Shown: positions 46,281 to 58,700 of the stretch, one piece after another | Numbering within the stretch: position 1 is the first letter of the stretch | Layout: every line of letters starts with the position of its first letter | Assembly (NCBI RefSeq): GCF_000002075.1 | Contig: NW_004797279.1 | Span: 2,529,666-2,593,665 of the forward strand | Origin: Aplysia californica | Taxonomy: Eukaryota; Mollusca; Gastropoda; Aplysiida; Aplysiidae | Length of the DNA: 64,000 nt | Direction of reading: 5' to 3' | The notes under the pieces: model-generated | The model's database searches: none | What the model was told of the DNA's origin: nothing | What the model saw: only the letters and a program-made list of their open reading frames with translations | Made by a program: the position numbers and the translations under genes

Positions 46281-46455
46281 TTTATAAGTGGTTGGAGGGT
46301 GCTCTGGTGTGGTTTGCTCCTTCTTTCCTATGAAATGTCTGTCGTCCTTAAAAATCTCTCCTCCTTTTTTTTTTTTTTTTTACTCCCTTGCAACACCTCT
46401 AATCTTCGGCACTTATATGATCTTATTTTGTTGCAAGTACCGTAAAACTTACGAA
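46281..46455 (+). repeat. Dispersed retroelement (short form)
   Basis: Begins GTGGTTGGAGGGTGCTCTGG and ends CTTATATGATCTTATTTTGTTGCAAGTACCGTAAAAC-like sequence (split by substitutions). Related copies lie at 47385-47450 (truncated), 56321-56492 and 61540-61735. Confidence 0.65.
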
Positions 46456-46622
46456 AAAAAAGAACAAATATAGAAAGAACTTGATTTGAAGAACATAAAG
46501 AATATATTTGGACATGTGCTCAATGGCTCATATATGACTTTTCAAGGGATACGTCACCTTTTCAACAATGTGAAAAATATGTATGGGTTAATTTTTTTTC
46601 TTTCATGCTTTCTTTTCTGCAG

Positions 46623-46763
46623 AGGGCAGACCAGTCTTTGTTGGCTCAGTTCTATTTCGCTGATGAAGAACTGAATTCTATAGCTGCAGAGCTTGACAGT
46701 TTTGAGGCTCGCAAAGATCCAGAAAGATGCACAACACTTGTGAATCAACTTCGTACCTGCCAG
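46623..46763 (+). CDS. ZFYVE28: LST2 exon, first recognised coding exon
   Basis: The acceptor is TTTTCTGCAG and the donor is GTTGAA. It has 47 codons ([12 protein letters not shown]... to RTCQ) in phase 0. It aligns with human LST2 immediately after its KWLYKPK start. Tracts rich in T precede it, and a truncated SINE-like repeat lies upstream at 46281-46455. Confidence 0.92.
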
Positions 46764-49700
46764 GTTGAATTTGAATTGTTTTCTTGTCAGAAATGTATTT
46801 TTTTTTTTACAGTTGCCAAGTGTTTATTTGAACAATTTTTGGCTTGGAAAAATTATTTTCAAATGTTTGCTTTCTAAATACCACTGCAAAGAAATTTTTT
46901 GAAATGGAGCAGTCTTTATTTGTGCTTGCTTTTTAATAGTCCAGGAGGTAGAATTTTTTTCTTGTTTTTTATAAAGTATATTATTATTGTTCTTGAATGC
47001 TTGAAACTATGTCGCACCTTAAATAGTGATGAATCAAAGTCGTAGATTTCTTGGGTTTTTACAGTTTTTGTGGGCATATTTGTTTAGAGAGTTGTATGTT
47101 TTGTCTTTTTCCCCAGGCACGAGTTTTGTCTATAGTGTTCCAGATGATGGAGGAGACTGTGAAAGACTTACGAGCCCCTCGAGATTTTCGGGTCAAATTT
47201 CCAGATGACATTATCCAGGAGAACCTTGCCGGGCAGCTTTGGTTTGGGGCGGAGGTAAGCATCTTGGAATATCTTTTATATGTAACAGTCTGCATTGTTT
47301 CTGTGAATTTGTGCTTTTGCAGCCTGTTGTGCTGACTGCTCATCTCTTGTTTCGCTTTCATTACATTACATCACCAAGTGCGTGGGTTGTTGGCAGGTGC
47401 TCTGGTGTGGTTTGTTTCTTCTTTTCTATTGAACATCTATCGTAGTCTTGCAGCGAACAAGTATATATGCTCTTTTCTTTATGACTGTTGTGTCAACACA
47501 AAGCCCAGGACAAGTGTTAAAGACTGAGCTTGTAGAGTGACTGGATTAAGCGTTTAGCGAGGGAGCTGGCGGACGGATGAGAGACTCAGTGCATTCGAGC
47601 GGACGGTCGGATGGGGAGCGACTCCTTCCTTTGCATACTTCTTACCCTCCCCCCCCCATCCCCCCCAAAAAAATCACCGTCCTGCCCCACATTGTAGCTA
47701 GGCGTTCATGGCAGAATTTTCTCTACCCCCCCCCCCCCCCCACCCCTAAAAAGCCCTTTGGGAATTCTTTAAACTTCACTTGCGAGAAATGACAACATAC
47801 ACAGTGTAACCGACACACGAGGTGAAAGGTTACTACTTACCCGTTACACACATAAGTGTTACGTCACCAGCCTCTCTCAATCCCTGTGGCACGGCTAGTG
47901 GCTTGAAACATTAGGCCTTATTAACAAACAATAGACGATGGGCTTAATCTCCCGTCGAGTGGACCCAAGAAAGGAACTGACTTGAGGTTCGCAGTCCGCT
48001 CGCTCTTGTCTGCTAGCTAGAGTTCGTCCACTCACTGAGAGAATAAAATTGTGGACTGGTTCGAAAAAACTAACTGTCTTGAGGTTCGCAGTGCGCTCGC
48101 ATTGCCGTCCATTACCCGCTCGCTGTGAGTCCGCGAGTAACGAACCCGTCCGTCTGCTAGCTTCAACTTTAAGCAGGAGCAGAGATTATACTTTTTATGA
48201 ACAGTCGTATCACAGTTTAATTTCTTCTTTTATTGAAATATATATCCTTCCGTGCTTTTGATACTTTGTGTTTTTCAGTGCTTGGCAGCTGGTTCTAGCA
48301 TTATGAACAGAGAAACAGAAAGTGCTGCTATGCGACCTTTGGCCCGGGCTCTCACGAAAAATCTTGACAGCTTACGAAACATTCTCAGAGAACAGTGCCT
48401 TCGGAGTGTTCATGACTATACTCTTTTGGTATGTTTCATAATTTCTTTTTGAGTCTACCTAGGACTTATGAAAAGGTTACGATGAAAATGAAAGTCAGCA
48501 TTTCTGGAGAATAAAGATGGGGCTTTGATTCTCCAATTCTGGTACAAAAGTTTCTCTCTGCTTTATATTATGGACAAGCTGATTGCTTGTTTTCTTCAAA
48601 ACCTAAACTTAACTTATTAACTTATTAGCTTCTTCTGTCCTTCATTTTCAATTTACTGCTTTTTTTGTCATCTGGTTGTTTTTTTGGGGGTGGGAGGGGT
48701 GGGGGGGGGGGTATTAGTGAATAATTTGTTTTCTTTGCAAAGAAGTAATACTGAATGGAACTGAATTTTTGTGGTTTGTATTCCTTTTATTGTTCCTCAA
48801 ACCTGTGATTTTACTGTTTTAATTTTGATATTTCAGATCAAGGAGTCTCTGATTATCTTTGACAAATTGTTTGCTGAATTTGAGCTCAGGTAAGTGAGGA
48901 TTTCTTTTTTTTGGCCATGGATGACGTTGATGGTTTTACAGGTTCTTAGTCATGCTGAAGTTGAGAAGTTAATTTCATTCAGGGTTCATTTTTGCTATGA
49001 ATGACTATGGGTCAATTGACCCACTCAGGCCAAAATCAATGGGTCAGTCTTGTGAGTGATGGGTCAAGTTTGTCGGCAACATGCATGGAGAGTTGTTCTC
49101 AGTTTAGACCTGCATGTTTGCCGACAATCGTCTGAAATCCGACAATTGCGGCACGACACGCGAGCCAGCCGATGCTATCGCTAGGCCCACCTGTACACTG
49201 TATAAGTCAATGTGTGAAGTGCGAGGCCTGGCCGACTGCCAGCGCCCCCTTTCTCTCCCGTCAGCTTTGTCGGCACTTTCGTTTTCGTGCCGACGTCGGC
49301 GTTTCCGACATAATTGTCAGAACCTGAGTAGAAATACGAAAAAGGAAAACGACCTAAATTATCTATTTTCAGTTTCGTGCTAGAGCGGCCATTTTGAATT
49401 TCGTTTTTTGACTGTTCATGTGGATTCATTCTTAGATTGAGTCCGAGTTATAGATCATTATAGACCTCAATCAACTCAATGGAGGATTCATATTCCAATT
49501 CTATTGTGTCAAACCCTATTATAGGTTGTGCTGTAATATTGATGTTGGTAAAACACATTTCATCAGGTGCGTGAACTATTTATTTAGAATCTTTGACTCA
49601 TCAGCTGAGTCCCTCTGTTCGAGTGTTCAGAATCGGATGCGGATTTCTCGTTCAAGTACAAGCAAAGAGTCTACATAACAAGAGGGGCCACTTCTCTCTT

Positions 49701-52700
49701 TGAGCCAATTAAAAAAGTTTCCTCAAAATTCGGTGGCGCCCTCTTCGTAAAAGCGCACCTTTAGCGAATAGAGTTATCCTACTTGAGTTTTAAAAAATCA
49801 AAGTGAAACTAGCAAGTTTTTGAATGAATTTCGGAAGAACGCTTTTTTAAAATGGTTACGCTGACAAAAAACCTCTTCCGGAGGAAAGGGTGATTGTTTT
49901 CTTCGTTTAATTTGACTTTAGAATGAAAGGCGAGAGGTCATTAAAATTTTAAAAAACTAAAACTCCGTACTGAACGAACCCGAACTGCTGATGAACAGCA
50001 TTCGATCTGCGCACGCAAGGAGGTGCTATTCCTATTCTTCTTCTGGAAAAACGAAAGAGAGCTTCAAAACAGACTGCAGCGCCATCTGAAGCAAAGAGCA
50101 TACTTCCTGCGGACACTTTTTTGGCTGAGTGGCCCATCTTGTTATTTACTATCTTTGGTACTAGGCCTCCTATTCCTATTCACTTGTTCTTCTAGATCTA
50201 GAGTCTAGATTCTAGATTTATTTAGATTACTAGATCTAGATCTAGATCTAAATGGACGATTCATATTCCAATTCTATTGTGTTATTGTATCAAACCCTAT
50301 TATAGCAAAGTAGTAGGCCATGTTATGCTTCTGTTTTGGGAGGGGGGGTTGGGTTTTTTTTTCTTTTCATTTTGGACTTGTGCTGGTCTTTTACATAAGG
50401 ACCGTTGCAGGTTCTTTTTTGGAGTAGGGTAGGTTAGGGTTAGGTCTCTTCTTTATATTGTGTTTGTTGAGGTGGTCGCTCGTTACTCGGAAGTCCTTCC
50501 CTTTATGACACCTACAAAAGCTCTTTCGGGGGGGGGGGGGGGGGCAAAATTTTCAGACAATCTGGTTGAGGCTCACATGCAGGTCAATCAGTTGTTTTTG
50601 TATCAGTTAAGGTACATGTCATGTAAGAATTTTACAGAGAAATAGTGGATTAATGACTTACCAGCAATGTCTGCTTGTGATGCTTGAAATTCCCATCCCT
50701 GCCCTCCCTTTGACTAGAAATGACAGTGAAATACTAAATTTTTATCCGAATTACTTACAAACGGGCTTAAATGAAAATAAAATGAATTCTGAGAACTCTG
50801 GTTTTAAAATTTTTTAAATCCATTGATAAACAAAAAAGTTATTGTGATTTTTTGTTGGCAAAATTTTGGGGGACTTTCAGAGAGGAAAATATCACCAAAA
50901 AAGTGAGACATGTCTTGACGTATTTTGAGGAAAAACTGTTTTACTGTTCATAGGTCAGTAATGAATTGGAGTATATGAATGAAATTTGGCATCTTCCTGT
51001 GATTTTTAGTGCAGAATCTAGTTCTGCTATCACTTTTTCGATGTCTGTATCTCTTTGGATCTTAAAGACTAATTTTTGCATGAAATTTGTTGAATTGCGT
51101 GACATCGTTTTTGCTGCAACCGATCACCCCTTCTAAAACCCAGTAAAGCGGTAGACTCCATCAGGAAAACCTGCAATGAAGTCATCGGTGACCTATTTAA
51201 TTATAGGCAGCCGATCACATTTCGCCAAGCGATCATGCGCCTCTCGCATGCTAGTTTCCTGCTCTAGTGTTTTATGAATGGATGGATGGTAATTTTAAGT
51301 TTGTATGTAAAATGTACTACATGCAGAGATCTGACATTTTACAGCAAAAAAGAAGACATGTGGGGCGCCTGTGTGAACAATGCGGCCATTGACCCACTGC
51401 ATGTGCAATCAATGGGTCATTTTCTGACCCAATGCGCCTATTGGCTCGGGGCGCGTGTAAAAAATGAACCCTGTTCCTTGGAAAAGAAATGGATACTTGG
51501 ACTGAAAGCTTTCTGATAGATAAAAATAGATACCATGTTGTCCAACTCAGCTTATTTGCCAATTTTTAGAACTTTTTAATACCCTATAAGTGAAATTGCT
51601 GCCATTTGTAGCAGCGCTATGCATATATCTTGTATGCTTCGTTCTGAAGTTTTTTGGCGCTATTTTCACTTTTTAAAGTATTTTAAATCCTGACTGCGTT
51701 GATGTGTAAAATGATATTGGTGCTGTTAATGGTGTTTTTATTTCTGTGTCAGTTGTTTTTGCTGTTGGTGGTTTGTTTTTATTAGAACTTAAAGACTTAT
51801 TTCATGTGGTTTTCACTTTTAACTTGCCATTTATGAGATCGTTGTACTGAAATGTATATTGTTCATGTTAAACTTTCTTGTTGTTTACATGTTTTTTTCG
51901 GATAACTTTTGAAATTGGGGGAAAATGTGTGATTTTGAAGTTGTATTAATCATAATTAACATAAATAACTATTTAGAATGTGATGTTATACTGACTTTTT
52001 GTTTTCACAGCTATGTGAGTGCGATGGTTCCTGTCAAAACAGCTCATGAGTATGACATGATTCAAGAGATCACAGTTCTTTTCTCAGAAACTGTACAAAG
52101 GTATAAACATTTATGCAGTCGAACCCGTGTAAGACGGCCACCGTTTGTCAAGGAGAAAAGTGGGCGTCTAAGACAGGTGGCTGTCTTAGGCAGGGCTGAT
52201 GAAAATGAAGAAAGTGAACCATTCCCTTTTGAGGTCCCAACCAGGGGTGGTTATAGGCTTATGACTGCCGTTAAGCGGGGGCAGGTGGGGGAGAGGGTTA
52301 AGGGGAAGGGGATTGTTGTTTCTTCAAACATTCCCTTCTGATTTCCCAACTAGAGTTGGTTTCAGGCTCCGCACATGGGTTACATTTCTACATTGATGCC
52401 GTCATCAACAGCTGGATTCATCTGAATGCGTGAAACACTTTTGTTTTACAGAGAGAGACGAAGTCTCGTGACTGTGGTAATAAGTATTAAATTCTCCAAA
52501 ATGTATCAAATGAGGAAAACCGTGAGCAAGGGTGAATCAAAACAAAAAGTTTCAGACCCGGAAGACCGAGTGCCAAGACAAATAAACAAATGGGTCGCCA
52601 CCACTCAGAGAACGAGCGACCATTGTGTTGCAAATTCATGTTGACATCCATTGTTGCGTCTTTGGGGAAACAGTGACCAGTCACCCCTCTTATGATTTGT

Positions 52701-55700
52701 GTATGAGTTGTGGGCGGGCTTATAAGTTATAAGGGATCATACGCTTCCTTTGCCAGCAGCTGAAAATGTATTGTTACCGATTGGTCATGCTGCATGACTG
52801 ATTCATTCATTGGAGGAACGAACAATAACGAAAGGTGACGGCTAGTCCACAGGGTCACGTGCTGAAACATAATTTATGACAAAGTGTTGGGCAATGTGAG
52901 AATTGGGTGGCTGTCCTAGGCAAGTAATTTCGGTTGATCGTCTTGAAAATAAGGTGGTCGCGGCTGCATTGGACAGGTGGCCGTTTTACACAGTTAAATT
53001 ATAGATAGAAAAACTGCAAGGGGGGAAATGGAAAGTGGCCCCCAAGGCAGGTTCAACTGTATCTGAACATTGCTTTAATGTTCACTAGTCACATATTGTA
53101 GTTTATAACCTTATGAAGTCTTTTAATGAAATCTGTACTTTTCTGTATTCTTGTTTCTTGTTATTTAGTCCTATAATTATATATACCCTTTCTGTTTGTC
53201 ATTTTATACAGAGCTCTTCGCTTGGGCTTGCTCACTCAAGACACAATAGATGAATATGATCCAGCATTAATGTTCACCATACCTCGACTTGCTATTGTCA
53301 GGTAAGAAAAATATCTTTAAGATATTTTCTTGTTTCTTGTAATGGTAGAAAAAAGTAGAAATGAGGGTATCAGGATTTTGCTGTTTAACCCTTTCGTTGC
53401 CAGGGGTATGCGTTCCTTCTGTCAGCTTTAATTTTCAGCTTTAATTTTCAGCTGAGCTCGTTTCTCAGGACTACAGCCTAATGTCACAGTGTTTATGGAC
53501 GGTCTAGATCTAGATCTAGTGCACTCATAACATATTTCAGACACTGGGTCCTCGATTGTCACATTTCTCACTTTTCTTATTTCCCATTTCCTCCCATCTT
53601 ACTCATAATTTCGAATAACCTGCAAATCTAAGTAAAAAGTGAATTTATTTGAATTTTTAAAATCATTTCGATGTTTACGTTTTACAAGAGCAGACGGCTG
53701 ACGCAAGCCTAGATCTGTGTTTATCGATTGCTTGCAAGCCTAGTAGTAAAGTAATTCCAGCAAATTTGGTCCCGATATTTGCGTCTTTTATTTCCGAATA
53801 CGAATCTACGCTGCGCTTGTGGATGAAACTCCGTACAGCAGAATTAGAACCAGGTAATTAGCGTGATGTACATGTATCATGGCGAGAGCTGGTTTTCCGA
53901 TGCAGTGGTGCCCCAACGGTTGCCCCAACGGTTGCCCCAACCACGGGATAGAAGAAGAAGAAGAAGAAGAAGAAGAAGAAGAAGAAGAAGAAGAAGAAGA
54001 AGACATGTATCATCATATAGGCAAACATGAGCGGCAAATTTTGCCAACTTTCATGACATCCGCGCTAAAAATTATGAGGCAACGAATGGGTTAAAATAAA
54101 ATCTAGTATGTCATTCTTTTGAATCTGTTTTTCTTGTATGCTCCTTGTTTTCAAGGATATTATTTGTAAAATACTTTACGGGTAGTATATTGGTCCTGTT
54201 CTGCATGTATCACTTGAGTTTTTATGAAGGAATGGTATTTCTTATTCTGTGTCAGTGCTTAGTTCCTATTTTTCAAAACACTCCTCATATAGATCTACAT
54301 CAAATATATATATTTTTATATGCTTTTTGTTGTTCTGTTTACATGGGAGAGAGAATTGTATTTGTTAATCAGAAAGAATCTGTGAATATGTGGATATGTG
54401 TTTGTGCACATTGCTGACCTATGGATGGGTTGACAGAAAAAATGGATCACGAGTCATGGGACTAGCGAAGTGAACAGGTACACACATGTTGATGGTGTTA
54501 TTCTCTAATTGTGTAACTGGAAGACATAGATTATTTTTACCTCCTTTAGTTATATACCCATTTTTGTTCAGTTCTCCGATTCCATGTTTCTGATATTAGA
54601 TAAGATTAAAATAGACTTGATGACATATCCTTTCTTTATGAGAATTTGATTGGCATGCCCTGTATCAGCAACAATTTTGTAAATTTAAAATGCAAGTTGC
54701 TTCACAAATCAAGATCACAAATCAAATTCTTCTACAAGTGTTTTTCTGCATTCAATCTCACTATCTGCTTCCCTGATGATGGCTATGGGTAACTTTTTGG
54801 CGAGGTGAACAAGATAGATCCAAAATTGTTCCCGATACTCAAACTTGCATAACCCCCTGGGACGGTGCCACTGACTGTAGTGTCTATAGGCCAATCCCAA
54901 AGGGGGGACATTTCTCGTTCAAGCGCAGTAGAATTGTAAATGGGCTGATTCATCATGTCACGCTCATAACTGTGCCTGATCTGCAACAGGGAACTGCTGC
55001 TTTTTCTTTCCTAATCCTTACTATTGTCATTTTCCTCTACTTCTTTTGTATGTTTATCACTCTCTTGTGACCCGCTATTTCCGGGGTGCCTTGATAGTCG
55101 AAGTAGACTTTGTGCTGTTGAAGCTGGAGAGGTGAGCACAGTAAGTCTGATTCCCTGTAAGGGCTTCTCTGTTCACACCCACCCCTTGGCGCTCATATGA
55201 CCTTATGCTGTTGCAAGCGCCGTAAAACCCTCTACTTAACCCCCCCCCCCAAAAAAAAACTTGCATAAATTTTAAATGACAGTGAGAGCGCAGATTTAAT
55301 TCTGGCTGTTCGAGAAAATCCATGAAATTTATTCTGGCTGATTTGAGTAAAGCAAAACGGTTAACTGGTTAATGTATCAAAAGCATTTATGCCTTGACTA
55401 AATCCTGGCATTTCTTTAGCAATAACTAAGGGATTTTAAAAAGCCCCTAACAACTGAAAGGTAACTTGAGGGAGGGGAGAATGATTGCCTAAGAAACTCA
55501 TAGGTGCTAAAACAGACAAGATTGTATAATTTTTGTTGATTGGTTTTGGCATTTGTCAGATGAAAGGGGAAAAAGCATTGATGTATGGCTGTCTAAAGTA
55601 TTTGTTTATGACTGAAGAAATGAAATTTAAAAAAATAAATGCCTGTTCTTGTGCAATAATCCAAATCTTTGTTTTTTGAACAGTGGGGTCCTGATCTTCA

Positions 55701-58700
55701 AAGATGGGCCACTAAATCCAGACAATGATCCTTGGCACATTTCTGAGATGTTCAGACCATTCCAGACTTTACTCATCAAAATTAGGTGACTGCATATTTT
55801 AATTGTTAAAAATAATTTTAAATAGTTTTTTGAATGTGAATGATGTAACTTTTGTGAAATGTACTCAACTGTTTAGCACTGTGTCTCTGTTTTACTCAGT
55901 GTACTACTAATATATACAAATATGTTTCCCATGCTTTCTGAGTATCTGCTCTTTTTGAGACATCAGAAGCATGCCATTGGTATATACAATTGATGTAAAA
56001 GCTTAAAGTGTAAAGGAAGCGAAAGATATGCCATCTGGTCGGAAAGAGTTCCCGTTTCATTCTGTTCAGCTACATGCCTTTGAAACTGAGATAGGCTCCC
56101 TCTCATTAGATGTCATCGGCCCAAAAGGGACTTTTGATATAAATTAAAACTTTTTAATGATGTTAAATTGCCTTGCTTTGGCATGCTTGATTTGAGTTTA
56201 CTGCCAAATCTCTTAACAATGAGATGTGGCTTGTCGAGTTAAAAATTAGTACACACATTTTTCAAACGAGCAATCGTGTTTAATTGTCGGTGCTATATTG
56301 TGTTGTCCATTGACGTTCTTGTGTGGGTGGTTGGCAGGTGCTCTGGTGTGGTATGTTTCTTTTTTTCATGTTAAACATCTATGGTCCTTATTTCTCCTTC
56401 TTCTTTTTCATTTGTTACTCCTTTGTGTCGCCTTTAATCTTCAGCACTTATATGACCTAATTGGATTGCAAGTGCTGTGACACTCTTACTAACACTAAAT
56501 TGACATTCTTGTGACATCATGCTTTGGACTGCAGATTTCAGTCATAGAAGTGATGAAGGTGTTTCAAAATGTTTGTCAAGATTGATACTGTATGTAATGT
56601 TGCTTCTGTTTTCGTGTTCAACTTTCACAATGGACTTTTTCTTCAAGCTGGAGCATTAGCTCTACTGCAAATGAGTACAAGAAGATTTAAAACAGATTTA
56701 ATGTTGAATTGTGTTTTGACAAAGAAGGAATCTTATGACTGAATTTTCTTAAAAGTTGCCTGTAAACAATTTTCATGCCATGAAATTTTTTTTAGGTCAT
56801 GGAGGAAGGTGAGATTTTTTCAAAAGGTGGGCTTAAATCCTTAACTCATTCGCTACGTATTATTTTTGGCTTGAGGACAAATTTTTTTTCGGGAGGGCGA
56901 AATGAGATGGTGACTAGTGCGCAGTTCGCAGGTCTTTGGGGCCACAAATTCCAATAAATGTCAACATATTAAATACCAAAATTTTCAGTATGGTTTGTAG
57001 ATACCTCTGTAATGTTTATTTCTGTATTTTCCAACTTTCGTTCCTGTAAGAGGTGATTATGCAACACAATTTTGCTTTGATGCGGATAAAATTTGAAAAT
57101 AAAAAAATTAATGATCGTTAGTGAAACTCAAAAAATATGTTTGCACCTAGTCAAATGATACATCAAAATAACCATAAATGAATATTGATTCGGGAAATTT
57201 TGAAAAATTTGGTTATTTACATGCATTCCATAAAATTTGTGCATTTGGATTATAACATCCGATTCTAAAAAATTTTTTTTTTTTTCATAATCTTGAAAAA
57301 AGGACAAGATGCATTCACAAACAGAAAAAAACACTTGTATCTCAGATGGAATTATTCAGATTTGCATTTGGAATAAACCTATACATATCTTGAGTGGTAC
57401 TTTTTGTGTAATTGCACCTAAAAATAGATTTTGGGGAGAAAAATAGATTTTTACAATTTAGATCTAGACCTAGATCTAGCACTCATATTGATTTCTCAAT
57501 AGCAGAGCACTTGCAATTTGAGTCCAATAGTACCAATATTCTAAAGAAGAGTCCTACATTTCTTTAGTGAGCAAAATAATGATATATTTTGTTGTGTAAA
57601 AGTACTAAAACTGGTGTCTGGGCTATAATTTAGGCATCGCGGCACGACAAGACGAAAGTCACATATACTTCGAAATCGCGTTTCAAAACTGAATCAAAAC
57701 GTCCGATTTTCGGTGGAAACGTTTGACCCGGAAGTCAATGTTATATTATAACCTTTATTTTAACATTGATATGTGGAATGGAATAAAATCAAAGCTAGAA
57801 TCATAAGTCGGTTCTGGAGCCGTGGGAGGCGGCTTGGCGTATGGAAGACACTTTCGATGCGCTGCTGCTCATGGCTCGGCGTAGCGAATGAGTTAATATG
57901 AAAGTTGCTATGTTATTGACCTGAACCAGTGCATTTTGTTTTCTGCTGCTTCATGTTCAGAGGGTGTTTATAACCAGACTGAAATCCCATTTTTTTAATA
58001 TGCACAGGTGTGGAAGAAATTCATATTTGTTCCGTGCTTTGTTAAAGAAATTTTGCTGTATTTCAGGGAACTTCTCAACATTCTGTCGGAAGAAGAGGTG
58101 CGCTCCTTGGAATCTGCTTTATGCAGCCAAGCTGAGCCTTCCTTCCTTGCCGGCCTGGAAGAGGAGAAAGCTAGTGCCAGCGCTGCTGCTGAACATGAAG
58201 ACAATGGTCGGAAGTCTGCCCACACATCGAAAAAGGATGAGTCTGAAGGTGACGACAACAGTGTTGGTAGTGAATTAACAGCTCTGGAGATAGCTGAGCG
58301 CCTGGAGGCTTTAGCCTTGAACTTTGAAGCTTCTCGCATGTTGAACAACAAAACATCTGCCCAGGGAGGTAGTGATCGGAGTAGCCAGTCAAGTGCACAG
58401 AGACAGTCAACTGCTCCTGATCCTGAGGGATCGGATACTGCCTCCACATCTTCTTCTTCTTTCTCAGGAGAGGAATCGGCTACAGAGAAAATGGAGCAGA
58501 AAGGAGCTCCAGTATCCGATGTGCAGAAAGCTAAAGATGTGCATACATCTGATGGTGGTTCTGGGAACTGTGAGGCTGTAAATGATGTGAATACAAATTA
58601 CAATTCTTTGGAAGTGCTCTCCGACCCCACATCCTCTGTTTCCATTCCAGGCAGTTCTGCAACTGTTGATCTGCAGTCTACAGTGAGTAGTGACCCACAG

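Noticed and set aside
46486-46622. Coding extension upstream of the first visible LST2 exon
   Set aside because: The sequence before 46623 is a T-rich polypyrimidine tract ending in CAG, a normal acceptor, and is not conserved.
57995-58449. Reverse-strand ORFs opposite the large LST2 exon
   Set aside because: Antisense shadows of a well-supported coding exon.
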